The translations under genes were made by a program, and so were the position numbers. From contig NZ_JABXWB010000001.1 in assembly GCF_013375555.1 (NCBI RefSeq), positions 1,302,001-1,366,000 of the forward strand: a stretch of DNA of 64,000 nucleotides, in the 5' to 3' direction. Position 1 is the stretch's first letter; each line of letters starts with the position of its first letter. This document shows, in pieces, positions 8,874 to 19,300 of the stretch. The notes below the pieces were generated by a model. That model was given only the letters and a program-made list of their open reading frames with translations. It ran no database searches and had not been told where the DNA came from. The stretch is from Sphingobium sp. EM0848. Its GTDB lineage: Bacteria > Pseudomonadota > Alphaproteobacteria > Sphingomonadales > Sphingomonadaceae.

Positions 8874-11222
8874 ATGACGTCGTTGACCCCATTGGCCGCC
8901 GTAATCCTGGGCGTCGTTCTGGCCGGCTGGCTAGGCGCGGCGATCTGGGCGCTGTCGAGCGGCCAACGCCGTCGTCGCGAAGGGATGCAGGCGCAAGGCA
9001 AGCTCGATCGGCTGTCCGTCCTGCTGGCCTCCGCCCCCGCTGCGCCGATCGTCGTCCATCCCGATGGACGGCTGGAAGCAGCCGACCGTCTCGCCAAATG
9101 GCTGGGCAAGGAACGGGTGCCGACTTTCCTGTCCGAACTGACCGCGCCTGATGGCGGGCTGGAGCCGGACGATGCCGCTGCCCTTGCCCAGGAAATCGCC
9201 GCCGCCCAGCGTGCGGGACGCAGCTTTGCGCTGCCGGTGCGCGGGGTCGATTCGTCCCGGCTCCTGCTGGTTCGCGGTGCGCCTGCCGGGCCGGTGCTGG
9301 CGGAAAGCGGCGGCGTGGTGCTGTGGATATTCGACGCGACGGACAGCCAATCCGAAATTCAGGCGCTGAAAGGCAAGGTCGAGCAGCTCCGCGACGCGCT
9401 GGAAGCGCTGGCGGGGCTGGTGGAGGCTGCTCCCTTCCCGATGTGGCACCGCACGGCCGACATGCGGTTGAGTCTGGTCAATACGGCCTATGTCCGCGCC
9501 GTGGACGGGGACAGCGCCCGAGAGATCATCGCCAACGGCACCGAACTGGTCGAGACGGTGGCGGGTCTCAGCCCGCAGGCGGCGGCGGCGCAGGCGCTGG
9601 AGGAAGGCCGCTCCATCGAGCGCATGGTCCCTGCCACCATCGACGGCGAACGGCGCACCATGCGCGTGGTCGACGTACCGCTGGGAGCGGCAGGCGTGGC
9701 TGGCTTTGCCATGGACCAGAACGAGCTGGAACAGTCGCGGGTCGAACATCGTCGGCTGGAGACGGCGCAGCGCGATCTGCTGGACCGGCTGTCGGCGGGC
9801 GTCGCGCGCTTCGGCTCCGATCGCGCCCTGCGCTTCTGGAACCAGCCCTTCATGAGCCTGTTCGGGCTGGATCAGGAGCGCCTGACCGACAATCCGCCGT
9901 TCGAACGCGTCCTCGATCAGATGCGCGAGGCGCGGCGCCTGCCCGAAAATCGTGACTTCCCGGCCTGGCGCACTGAGCGGCGCGACTGGTTCCTCTCGCC
10001 CGATCCCAAGGAAGAAAATTGGCTGCTGGCCGATGGCACGCATTTGCGCGTCTATGCCCAGCCGCTGCCCGATGGCGGCCTGCTGCTGATCTTCGAGGAT
10101 CGGACCGAGCAGGTGCAGCTTTCCAGCGCGCGCGACACACTGCTCCGCGTCCGTACCGCGACCTTCGACAATCTGTTCGAGTCGATCGGCGTCTTTTCGT
10201 CCGATGGCCGCCTTTCGCTCTGGAACAGCCGTTTCCGCTCGATCTGGGACGTACCGGAAGATTTGCTCGCCAAGCATCCGCGCATCGACGAACTGATGCG
10301 CGCCGTCCAGTCGCGCCTCGCCAAGCCGCAGCAGGCCAATCTCGTGCGGGAACTGGTGCGCGCCGCCACGGTGGAGCGCAAGCAGCGCGTCGGCCATGTC
10401 GGCTTTGCGGACGGGCGCATCTTCGAATTCGCCGCCATTCCCTTGCCGGACGGCAATGCGCTGTTCACCATGCTGGATGTGACCGACAGCCGCCGGGTCG
10501 AGCAAGTCCTCCGCGACCGCAACGACGCGCTGGAACAGGCGGACAAGGTCAAGACCGCCTTCGTCACCAATATGAGCTATGAACTGCGCACGCCGCTCAC
10601 CACCATTGCCGGTTTCGCCGAGATGATGAGCGCCGGCTATGCCGGGGATCTGAGCCAGTCGGCCAAGGAATATGTCGACGGCATCCTGCAAAGCACCAGC
10701 CGCCTGTCGATGCTGATCGACAATGTGCTCGATCTGACGCAAAGCGAGGCAGGAATGCTGCCGGTCGAAAAGGCGCCGGTGGATCTGGCCGCCGAGGCGC
10801 GCGATGCTGCGGCGCGGATCAAGGGCGACGCCTCGGCCAAGGGGATAGACCTTGCCCTGTCGCTTCAAAGCTCGCTGGGCACGGTGCAGGGTGACAAGCG
10901 CAGGATCGGTCAGGTCCTCGACCATCTGCTGGAAAATGCCGTGCGCTATTGCAGTCGGGGCGGCCGGGTATTGCTGCACGGCGACGGCGGAGCGGATAGC
11001 GCCCGGCTGGTCGTTTCGGACAATGGTCCGGGCATCAATGCCAAACGGCAGGCCACGATCTTCGACGCGTCTTCCCGCACGGAACAGGCACGCAACGGCA
11101 GCAAGGCGGGCATCGGCCTGCCGCTCGCCAAGCAATTGGCGGAAGCGCATGGCGGCACGCTGCAACTCGTGTCCGAGCCGGGGCAGGGCACCATGGTCGT
11201 GATCGAACTGCCCCGTGGTTGA
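8874..11222 (+). CDS. divL: DivL-like PAS sensor pseudo-histidine kinase (phospho-acceptor His replaced by Tyr)
   Basis: The 782-aa protein has one N-terminal membrane helix (residues 7-27), several PAS-like segments (about 50-500), a coiled-coil dimerisation helix and a C-terminal HATPase_c domain. The H-box reads MSYELRTPL, so Tyr569 stands where kinases have His. The ATP-binding boxes look intact: LLENAVRYC (N box), DNGPGINAKR (G1) and AGIGLPLAKQLAEAHGG (G2). Caulobacter DivL has the same His-to-Tyr change (Tyr550), similar length and architecture, and controls CckA in the cell cycle; I recall the same tsaE neighbour there. By analogy it probably modulates a CckA-type kinase rather than phosphorylating itself. 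The 3' end overlaps tsaE by 8 bases. Confidence 0.85.
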   Translation: MTSLTPLAAVILGVVLAGWLGAAIWALSSGQRRRREGMQAQGKLDRLSVLLASAPAAPIVVHPDGRLEAADRLAKWLGKERVPTFLSELTAPDGGLEPDDAAALAQEIAAAQRAGRSFALPVRGVDSSRLLLVRGAPAGPVLAESGGVVLWIFDATDSQSEIQALKGKVEQLRDALEALAGLVEAAPFPMWHRTADMRLSLVNTAYVRAVDGDSAREIIANGTELVETVAGLSPQAAAAQALEEGRSIERMVPATIDGERRTMRVVDVPLGAAGVAGFAMDQNELEQSRVEHRRLETAQRDLLDRLSAGVARFGSDRALRFWNQPFMSLFGLDQERLTDNPPFERVLDQMREARRLPENRDFPAWRTERRDWFLSPDPKEENWLLADGTHLRVYAQPLPDGGLLLIFEDRTEQVQLSSARDTLLRVRTATFDNLFESIGVFSSDGRLSLWNSRFRSIWDVPEDLLAKHPRIDELMRAVQSRLAKPQQANLVRELVRAATVERKQRVGHVGFADGRIFEFAAIPLPDGNALFTMLDVTDSRRVEQVLRDRNDALEQADKVKTAFVTNMSYELRTPLTTIAGFAEMMSAGYAGDLSQSAKEYVDGILQSTSRLSMLIDNVLDLTQSEAGMLPVEKAPVDLAAEARDAAARIKGDASAKGIDLALSLQSSLGTVQGDKRRIGQVLDHLLENAVRYCSRGGRVLLHGDGGADSARLVVSDNGPGINAKRQATIFDASSRTEQARNGSKAGIGLPLAKQLAEAHGGTLQLVSEPGQGTMVVIELPRG

Positions 11223-11673
11223 GACGGAAATCATCCTCGCCGGAGAGGCGGCCATGCTGGCCTTCGGACATAAGCTGGCCGGGCTGGTGCGCATCGGCGA
11301 CGTCATCGCGCTGGAAGGCGGGCTGGGCGCAGGCAAGACCACGCTTGCGCGAGGCATTTTGGAAGGGCTGGGGCTGGAGGAGGAGGCGCCGAGCCCCAGT
11401 TTCGCCATCGTCCAGCCCTATGACATTCCCGAAGTCCGGTTGCCTGTCGCCCATGTCGACCTCTACCGGCTTGACGGACCGGACGAGGCGGAAGAACTGG
11501 CGCTTGGCGACTATCTGATGGACAGTCTGCTGATCATCGAATGGCCCGACCGGCTGGGTGAAGGGGTTTGGCCCGATGCCCTGCGGTTCCACATCGGCAT
11601 TGAACCCGATGGCGCTCGACGCTTGACAGCGCGCGTGCCGGGCGCTTGGACGGAGCGATGGTCACAGATATGA
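11215..11673 (+). CDS. tsaE: tRNA threonylcarbamoyladenosine biosynthesis ATPase TsaE
   Basis: TsaE is the P-loop ATPase that supports TsaB-TsaD in making the universal t6A37 modification of ANN-decoding tRNAs. The 152-aa protein has the Walker A motif EGGLGAGKTTLARGIL near residue 37, the family SPSFAIVQPY segment, HVDLYRLDGPDEAEELALGDYL and the IIEWPDRLGEGVWP signature. The GTG start at 11215 overlaps the end of divL by 8 bases, indicating translational coupling. The stop overlaps the following amgK start region. Confidence 0.94.
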   Translation: MVETEIILAGEAAMLAFGHKLAGLVRIGDVIALEGGLGAGKTTLARGILEGLGLEEEAPSPSFAIVQPYDIPEVRLPVAHVDLYRLDGPDEAEELALGDYLMDSLLIIEWPDRLGEGVWPDALRFHIGIEPDGARRLTARVPGAWTERWSQI

Positions 11674-12656
11674 TCCCGCCCGCCGCCGCTCCCGCCTTTC
11701 TCGCGCAGGCGGGGTGGGAACATGCGGCCATCGTGCCGCTGGCCGGCGATGCGTCCTTCCGTCGTTATTTCCGGGTGATCGACGGTTCCCGCCGCGCCGT
11801 GCTGATGGATGCGCCGCCGCCGCATGAGGACCCGCGCCCCTTCATCGCCATCGCCGAATATCTGACGGGGAACGGCTTTGCCGCGCCGCTGATATTGGCG
11901 CGCGATCTGGAACAGGGGCTGGTGCTGATCGAGGATTTCGGCGACCTCCGGGTGAAAGAGCATATCGACGATCTCCCCGCCGCCGAACTGGAGATATATG
12001 GCCGTGCCGTCGACCTGCTGGCCGAACTGCATCGCCTGCCTGCTGCCGATGTACCTCCCTATGATCGCGCGGTTTACCAGCGGGAGGCGGGCCTGCTGAC
12101 CGAGTGGTATTGTCCGGCCCTTGGCCTCGCCGTGGATGAGGAGGCCTATGTCCACGCCTGGGATGCAGTTCTACCGATCGTCGAACAATCGGCCAGTCCG
12201 GTCGTCACCGTGCTGCGCGACTATCATGCGGAAAATATCATGCTGATCGACCGGGCCGCGTCGCACGGTCTGGGCCTGCTCGACTTTCAGGACGCGCTGG
12301 CCGGGCATCCCGCCTATGATCTGGTGTCGCTGCTTCAGGACGCGCGGCGCGACGTGCCGCCCGCCGTGGAGGCGGCGATGCTGGACCATTATCGCGCCAT
12401 CGCCCATCCGCCCGCCGATTTCGATGCGGCCTATGCGGTGCTGGGCGCGCAGAGAAACGCGAAGATCATCGGCATCTTCACGCGCCTGTGGAAGCGTGAC
12501 GGCAAACCCCGTTATCTGTCCTATCTTCCGCGCATGTGGGATTTGCTGGAGCGCGATCTCGCCCACCCGGCACTCGCGCCCGTGGCGGCGTGGTTCGCGG
12601 CCAATATCCCCGCCGACAAGCGTCATCAGGCTCTTGAGGAATTTGCACCTGCATGA
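11658..12656 (+). CDS. amgK: N-acetylmuramate/N-acetylglucosamine anomeric kinase AmgK (aminoglycoside-phosphotransferase fold)
   Basis: Anomeric sugar kinase that phosphorylates MurNAc (and GlcNAc) at C1 in the cell-wall recycling bypass known from Pseudomonas putida and Caulobacter. The 332-aa protein has the N-lobe segment PLAGDASFRRYFRV, the hinge LVLIEDFGDLRV, the catalytic loop VLRDYHAENIMLI and the metal-binding GLLDFQDALAGHPAYDLVSLLQDARRDVP. Two starts are possible: ATG 11658 or ATG 11670, the latter overlapping the tsaE stop as ATGA. It is directly followed (ATGA overlap) by the nucleotidyltransferase that uses its product, which strongly supports the function. Confidence 0.9.
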   Translation: MVTDMIPPAAAPAFLAQAGWEHAAIVPLAGDASFRRYFRVIDGSRRAVLMDAPPPHEDPRPFIAIAEYLTGNGFAAPLILARDLEQGLVLIEDFGDLRVKEHIDDLPAAELEIYGRAVDLLAELHRLPAADVPPYDRAVYQREAGLLTEWYCPALGLAVDEEAYVHAWDAVLPIVEQSASPVVTVLRDYHAENIMLIDRAASHGLGLLDFQDALAGHPAYDLVSLLQDARRDVPPAVEAAMLDHYRAIAHPPADFDAAYAVLGAQRNAKIIGIFTRLWKRDGKPRYLSYLPRMWDLLERDLAHPALAPVAAWFAANIPADKRHQALEEFAPA

Positions 12657-13363
12657 TCGACACCGCGATGCTGATGGCCGCCGGACTGGGCAAGCGCATG
12701 CGTCCGCTTACCGCGACCCGTCCCAAGCCGCTGGTCAAGGTGGCGGGCAAGCCGCTGATGGATCATGCGCTGGACCGGCTGGCGGCGGGCGGCATCCGGA
12801 AGGTGGTCGTCAATGTCCACTATCTGGCCGACACGGTCGAGGCGCATCTGGCCGCGCATAATAACGGCATGACGGTTGCCATCTCCAATGAACGCAGGAA
12901 GCTGCTGGAAACCGGCGGCGGGTTGATGCATGCGAAAGAGCAATTGGGCGATGCACCCTTTTTTTGCGCCAATAGCGACAATCTGTGGATTGACGGGCCA
13001 CAGGAAACGCTGGGGATGATGCGCAGGATCTGGGACCCGGCGCGCATGGATGCGCTGTTGCTGCTGGTTCCGCTCTCCCGTGCCACTTGTCACAAAGGTC
13101 CGGGCGATTTCCATATGGATGCGAACGGCCGACTGACACGGCGGAAAGCCGCCCATGTCGCGCCCTTCGTCTTTACGGGAGTGCAGATCATGTCACCGGG
13201 CCTTCTGGTCGATCCGCCTTCGGATGTCTTTTCCACCAATGTCTTCTGGAATCGGGCGATAGAATCCGGGCGCCTCTACGGTGTGTCGCATCAGGGCCTC
13301 TGGTTCGATGTCGGCACGCCGCAGGCAATCCCCGTCGTGGAGTCGATGCTGGCCCATGGGTGA
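12653..13363 (+). CDS. murU: N-acetylmuramate alpha-1-phosphate uridylyltransferase MurU
   Basis: It transfers UMP to MurNAc-1-phosphate to make UDP-MurNAc, bypassing MurA/MurB (and so fosfomycin) during peptidoglycan recycling. The 236-aa protein is a single-domain sugar-phosphate nucleotidyltransferase: AMLMAAGLGKRMRPLTATRPKPLVKVAGKPLMDHAL at the N-terminus, NVHYLADTVEAHL, the metal-binding NSDNLWIDG and the C-terminal WFDVGTPQAI. The start overlaps the amgK stop by four bases (ATGA). The 3' end overlaps addB by 8 bases. Operon pairing with amgK separates it from generic glucose-1-phosphate transferases. Confidence 0.92.
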   Translation: MIDTAMLMAAGLGKRMRPLTATRPKPLVKVAGKPLMDHALDRLAAGGIRKVVVNVHYLADTVEAHLAAHNNGMTVAISNERRKLLETGGGLMHAKEQLGDAPFFCANSDNLWIDGPQETLGMMRRIWDPARMDALLLLVPLSRATCHKGPGDFHMDANGRLTRRKAAHVAPFVFTGVQIMSPGLLVDPPSDVFSTNVFWNRAIESGRLYGVSHQGLWFDVGTPQAIPVVESMLAHG

Positions 13364-16331
13364 TCGCACCCGGCCCGCTCTGTTCAACATCCCCGCGCAC
13401 CGCGCCTTTTCCGATGCGTTGGTAGCGGGAATTCTTGCCCAGCATGGCGCCGATCCGATGCGGCTGGCGCAGGGCATGATCCTGCTGCCCAGCAACCGTG
13501 CCGTCCGCGCCGTCAGTGATGCCTTCGTCCGTAAATCGGGTGGCGGATTGCTGCTCCCGCGACTGGTGACGCTGGGCGACCCGGACCTGGGCGAGCAGAT
13601 TGGCGGCGCGCTCGATCCGCTGGGGGAGGGGGACGCGATACCGCCCGCCATCACGTCCATGCGCCGCCAGATGATCCTGGCCCGCATGGTGCAGCAGGCA
13701 TCCACCCATCCCGTCGACGCGGGGCAGGCGCTGAAACTCGGTCAAGCCCTCGGCGCGGTGCTCGACCAGATGCAGGTTGAGCGTGTGCCCGTCACGGCGC
13801 TGGCCGATCTTGGCCTGTCGGACGAACTGTCACAGCATTGGCAGACATCGCTCACCCTGTTTTCCATTTTGCTGGCGCGCTGGCCGGACGAACTGGCGCG
13901 ACTGGGGTGCATCGATCTGGCCGACCGCCGCAACCGGCTGCTGGATCGCATGGCGGCGCGCTGGGCGAAGGAGCCGCCAGGCGGTTTCGTGGTCGCGGCG
14001 GGTATTTCCACCACCGCGCCCGCCATCGCCGCACTGCTGCGTCGGATCGGAATGATGCCGAACGGCATGGTGGTCTTCGCTGGTCTCGATCAGGAGATGG
14101 ACGGCGAAAGCTGGGACGCCATCGGCCCCTTCGTTCCCGATCCGATTACGGGCCGCGCCCCTGCGGGTCATGAAACCCATCCACAATATGCGCTGAAGCG
14201 CCTGCTCGACCGGATGAGCGCGACACGCGACGACGTGGCGCTCTGGCGCTGGGGCAGTGAGCATGATGCCCGGGCGGTGCGCGGGCGGAACATCTCCAAC
14301 GCCATGCTGCCGCCACGCCTCACCAGCCGCTGGCGCGACCTCAAGACGGCGGATCGCTCGCTGGCGGGCGTCGAGGCGCTGGAAGTCGCGACGCCGGGCG
14401 AGGAGGCGCAAGCCATTGCGATCGCCTTGCGCGAAGCGGTGGAGACGGAAGGCCGCACCGCCGCGCTTGTCACGCCGGACCGGCAATTGGCGACGCGGGT
14501 GTCCGCGCATCTGCGACGCTGGGGCGTGGAGGCCGATGATTCCGCCGGTCAGCCCCTGTCCCGCCTGCCGCCCGGTACGCTGTTGATCGCCATGGCCGAA
14601 GCGTTGGCCGAACGGTTCGCCCCGATCGCGCTGCTCACCTTGCTCAAGCATCCGCTGGTGATGCGCGGCGAAGGACGCGTCGCCTGGCTGGAGGGGGTAC
14701 GCGGGCTTGACCTGTTGCTGCGCGGTCCCCGGCCGCAGGCGGGCATTTACGGCATCGACCTGCTGCTTCAGGAACGGGACGGCGAGGACCGGCAGCGTGT
14801 CCTGCGCGCCCAAACGCGGCTATGGTGGCCGGAAGCCCGTGCCCTGTTGGAACCGCTGGAGCAGGCATTTCTCGCCGCGCCCGATCTCGCCGCGCAACTT
14901 GCGGCCATTCGCGAACATGCCGGCTGTTTTTCGCAGGATGCTATCTGGGCAGGACATCAGGGTCACGCCGCCGCGGATCTCTTCGCGGAGATGGAGTTGG
15001 CCGCCAGTGAAGGCCCGCGTCAGGCGGATATCCGCTCGCTTCCGACACTGCTCGATCATCTGCTGAGCGGCCTGTCGGTTCGCCCGCCTCAGGGCGGTCA
15101 TCCACGCGTCAGCATCCTCGGCCTTATCGAAGCCCGGCTGGTTCAGACCGATCTTATGATCCTGGGCGGGCTCAATGAAGGCACCTGGCCGGGCCTGCCC
15201 ACGCCCGATCCCTGGCTGGCGCCGCGCATTCGCCGGGAACTGGGACTGCCGGGCCTGGAAAGCCGCATCGGCCTTGCCGCGCATGATTTCGCAAGCGCGC
15301 TCGGCGCTCCCCATGTCCTCATCACGCGCGCCCGGCGTGGGGCTGGCGGCCCGGCGGTCGCATCGCGCTTCTGGCTGCGGCTGAAGGCGATGGCCGGTGC
15401 GCAGTGGAAAAGCGCCGATCGCTATGCGGCGCTGGCGCAGGCGCTGGACCATCCGGCGGAACACAAACCCGCTCGCCGTCCCGCGCCGGTCCCGCCTCTC
15501 TCGGTCCGGCCGAAGCTCATTCCCGTTACCGACGTCGACCGTCTGAAGGCCGATCCCTATGCCTTCTATGCCAAGCGCATCCTGCGCCTCGCGCGGCTGG
15601 ACCCGGTGGATGCCGATGCCGGTCCCGCCTGGCGCGGCACGGCGGTGCATGAAATCCTTCAGCAATGGGCGGAGGCGGGCGAGGGCGACCTTGCCGATCT
15701 GGAAGCCCGCGCCCGGGCGATGTTCGACCGGCCCGATGTCCACCCCCTGCTGAAAGCGTTCTGGCAACCGCGCCTGATCGAAGCGATCCGCTGGATCGCC
15801 GCCGAAGTGGCGAGCGATCTTGCCGCGGGGCGCAAAATCCTCTCCGTCGAGATCGAGGGCCGGGCCGATATTGCGGGCGTCACGCTCACCGGCAAGGCCG
15901 ACCGCCTCGACCTTCTCCCGGACGGGAAGCTCGGCATTGTCGACTACAAGACCGGCAAGCCGCCCAGCGCCCGGCAGGTCAGGGCGGGCTATGCGCTGCA
16001 ATTGGGCCTGCTGGGCCTGATCGCGGAACATGGCGGCTTCCCTGGCACCGATGCCGCGCCGGTGGCGGGCGATTTCGAATATTGGTCGCTCGCCAAGAAG
16101 GGGGACGCTTTCGGCTATCGCGAAAGCCCGGTCGATCCGATGGGCAAGCGCGACAAGATCATCACCGCCGACTTCACATCCCATGTCCATGCGCAATTCG
16201 ACGAGATCGCCGCCACTTATCTCAACGGCTCGGCGCCCTTCGATGCGCAGGTGAACCCCGAAGTCGCAAATTATGGTGATTATGACCAGTTGATGCGGCT
16301 GGAGGAATGGTATGGCCGCGACGATGGCTAA
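13356..16331 (+). CDS. addB: Double-strand break repair protein AddB
   Basis: AddB is the second subunit of the AddAB helicase-nuclease that processes double-strand ends for RecA-dependent recombination (the alphaproteobacterial replacement for RecBCD). The 991-aa protein starts with FNIPAHRAFSDALVAGIL, has degenerate helicase-like central parts (LVTPDRQLATRVSAHLRRWG; ILGGLNEGTWPGLPTPDPW) and a C-terminal PD-(D/E)xK nuclease block ending in LTGKADRLDLLPDGKLGIVDYKTGKPP. The ATG at 13356 overlaps murU by 8 bases; the longer frame upstream is a shadow of murU. The 3' end overlaps addA by 20 bases, suggesting coupled synthesis of the two subunits. Confidence 0.95.
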   Translation: MGDRTRPALFNIPAHRAFSDALVAGILAQHGADPMRLAQGMILLPSNRAVRAVSDAFVRKSGGGLLLPRLVTLGDPDLGEQIGGALDPLGEGDAIPPAITSMRRQMILARMVQQASTHPVDAGQALKLGQALGAVLDQMQVERVPVTALADLGLSDELSQHWQTSLTLFSILLARWPDELARLGCIDLADRRNRLLDRMAARWAKEPPGGFVVAAGISTTAPAIAALLRRIGMMPNGMVVFAGLDQEMDGESWDAIGPFVPDPITGRAPAGHETHPQYALKRLLDRMSATRDDVALWRWGSEHDARAVRGRNISNAMLPPRLTSRWRDLKTADRSLAGVEALEVATPGEEAQAIAIALREAVETEGRTAALVTPDRQLATRVSAHLRRWGVEADDSAGQPLSRLPPGTLLIAMAEALAERFAPIALLTLLKHPLVMRGEGRVAWLEGVRGLDLLLRGPRPQAGIYGIDLLLQERDGEDRQRVLRAQTRLWWPEARALLEPLEQAFLAAPDLAAQLAAIREHAGCFSQDAIWAGHQGHAAADLFAEMELAASEGPRQADIRSLPTLLDHLLSGLSVRPPQGGHPRVSILGLIEARLVQTDLMILGGLNEGTWPGLPTPDPWLAPRIRRELGLPGLESRIGLAAHDFASALGAPHVLITRARRGAGGPAVASRFWLRLKAMAGAQWKSADRYAALAQALDHPAEHKPARRPAPVPPLSVRPKLIPVTDVDRLKADPYAFYAKRILRLARLDPVDADAGPAWRGTAVHEILQQWAEAGEGDLADLEARARAMFDRPDVHPLLKAFWQPRLIEAIRWIAAEVASDLAAGRKILSVEIEGRADIAGVTLTGKADRLDLLPDGKLGIVDYKTGKPPSARQVRAGYALQLGLLGLIAEHGGFPGTDAAPVAGDFEYWSLAKKGDAFGYRESPVDPMGKRDKIITADFTSHVHAQFDEIAATYLNGSAPFDAQVNPEVANYGDYDQLMRLEEWYGRDDG

Positions 16332-19300
16332 AAAGGCCAAAGCCCTGCAACCGCTGGCGGGTGCGCAGGCGCAGGCGGCGGCGCCCGATGCCCATGTGTG
16401 GCTGTCGGCCTCGGCGGGGACGGGGAAGACCCATGTGCTGACCGCCCGGGTGTTCCGCCTGCTGCTTCAGGGGGTGAGGCCCGAAAATATCCTCTGCCTC
16501 ACCTTCACCAAGGCGGGCGCGGCGGAAATGGCCGACCGTATTCACGACCGGCTCGCCGCCTGGGTGCAGATGGAGGAGGGCGACCTCTTCCACGATCTGG
16601 AGGCCTTGGGCGAGGAGTCCGGTCCCGAAGCCCGCGACAGGGCGCGCCGCCTCTTTGCCGAAGTGCTGGAATCGACGGGCGGCGGCCTGCGCATCCAGAC
16701 GATCCACGGCTTTTGCCAGCAATTGCTGACCGCCTTCCCGCTGGAGGCTGACCTGCCGCCCGGCTTCCGTCCGCTCGACCAGCGGGAGCAGGCGACGCTG
16801 GCGCGCCAGACGCTGGCCGATGTCGTGATCGTGGCGCAGGAACAGGGCGACGATGCGCTGATCGAGGCGCTGCAGGCGCTCAGCCTGCGCATGGGTGAGG
16901 GGGGTGCGGAAAACTTCCTGCTCCGCTGCGCGGCCCGGCTGGATGCGCTCAAGGAACTGCCCGAGGATATCGCGCCCTGGCTGCTGCGCGAACTCGACCT
17001 GCCCGAAGGCGATATCGATGCGCATATTGCCGAACAATGCGCGGACGACCTGTTCGACATGCGGACGCTGGGCTGGATCGCACAGGCCAATGCGGATTGG
17101 GGGACGGGACGGGCATTGGAACGCTGCGACCGGATTGCGCGCTGGCGGAACCTCGATCCAGCGGCGCGGGCGGTTACGCTCCCCGATCTGCATGGCGTCT
17201 GGGCCAAGTCCGACGGCGAACTCATTTCAACCGCCAAGGGATGGGCGCCGCCGGTCGACGGCTATGGCGACGCCATTGCGCGGATGCATGAGCGTTGCGC
17301 GGCATTGCTGGGCCTGAAGCTGCGGGCGGATTATGCCGCTCTGCTTGCCAGGGCGCTGCATGCCGGGCGGGCCTATGCGCGCGCCTATGCCGAGGCGAAG
17401 CAACTGGCGGGTGCGGTCGATTTCGACGACCTGATCGCGAATACGGCGCAACTGCTGTCGCAGCCCGGCATTGCCGACTGGATTCGCTTCAAGCTCGACC
17501 AGCGCATCGACCATATATTGGTGGATGAAGCGCAGGACACCAATGTCAGCCAGTGGCAGATCGTCGGCGCGCTCGCCGCCGAATTTTTCGCGGGCGAAGG
17601 GGCAAAGGGCGACAAGGTCCGCACCATCTTCACCGTGGGCGATTTCAAGCAGGCGATCTTCGGTTTTCAGGGCACCAGCCCCGAAGCATTCCGCGCTGCG
17701 CAGATCATCTTCCAGCGTCATGCCGAGGATGCGCAACACCCCTTCCACGACCTTTCGCTTCAGCACAGCTTCCGCTCGACCCCCGCCGTTCTGGATGTGG
17801 TCGACCGCACCATATCGACCCTGCGCGCCGAGCGGCTGGGCCTCGATCCGGGTGAGGTCAGGCATATCAGCGCCAACCGTTTCCCTGGCGAAGTGCTGCT
17901 CTGGAAGCCGATCATCGCTGGCTTGTCCGATGATGCAGATGGGGAGGAGGATTGGGCCGCCGATCAGGAGCGCGTGCTGGCGCAGAATATCGCGCGGCAG
18001 ATCAGGCAATGGATCGATGACGGGCTGATGCTGGAAAGCCGGGGACGGCCGGTAACGGCGGGCGACATCATGATCCTGGTCCGCCGCCGTAGCGAGTTGG
18101 CGCGGCTGATCGTTGCGCGGCTTTATGAGGAAAAGGTGGCGGTGGCGGGCATCGACCGGCTTCGCCTGAACGCGCCGCTGGCGGTGCGCGACCTGCTGGC
18201 GGCGCTGCGTTTCGCGGTGCAGCCGGAGGATGACCTGAACCTTGCCGCGCTGCTGGTTTCGCCGCTGATCGGCTGGACGCAGGATCAGTTGATGGATCGC
18301 CTGATCGGACGGCGGATCGGCCTGTGGCAGCATCTGACCCGGACTTTGGAGGACCCGCTGCTGGCGCCCCTGCGCGGCTTGCTGGGGCAGGCGGATTTCA
18401 CGACACCCTATCGCTATCTGGAAGCCATATTGTCCGGGCCGATGGATGGCCGCCGCCGCCTGATCGAGCGGCTGGGGTCCGAGGCGGCCGACCCCATCGA
18501 GGAACTGCTGAACGCGGCGCTGGCCTTCGAAAGCGACGATCATCCCTCGCTGCAACGCTTCATCGACTGGTTCGACCGGGGTGAAGTGGAGATTGTGCGC
18601 GATGCTGCAACGCAGGGCGATTCGCTTCGTTTGCTGACCGTGCATGGTGCGAAGGGCTTGCAGGCGCCCATCGTCATTCTGGCGGATGCCTGTCTTGACC
18701 CTGATGCGGGCAATCGCGCGGATTCGCTGGAATGGAACGGCCTGCCGATCATCGCGCCGCGCAAGGCGGAAAGGCAGGGACCGATTGGAGAGGTGGCCGA
18801 AGCCGCCAGCGCCATCGAACGGGCGGAACATTGGCGGTTGCTGTATGTGGCCCTGACCCGCGCTGAGGAAAGGCTGGTGGTCGCCGGTTCGCTCGGTCCC
18901 CGTACCAAGGGTGAGGTGAAGCCGGAAAGCTGGTATGCTGCGGTTGAGGGCGCACTGATTTCGCTGGATGCGGAATGGGAGGCCGATCCGCTCTGGGGCG
19001 CGCGGCGCAGTTGGCGGGGAAGCGAAATTCTCCCTTCGAAAGACCCCGACCCGGTCATTGCCGAAGACCGGCCCGTTGACGTCGAACCTCACTGGCTGCG
19101 CCAGCCCGCGCCGGCCGAAGCGCGGCCGCCCCGCCCGCTCGCGCCCTCCGCTGCGGTGGAGGATGATGTGCCTTATCCGCCTCCGACCCCAGCCATGCGC
19201 GACGCTGCCGAACGTGGACGCTGGTTGCATCGGCTGTTCGAACGGCTGGCGGACGTGCCGCCAGACAGTCGCCGCATCCGGGCTGATAGCTGGCTCGCAC

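Noticed and set aside
8931..11408. 825-codon minus-strand frame opposite the DivL-like gene
   Set aside because: Shadow frame; the plus-strand product has PAS and HATPase domains with the right operon neighbours.
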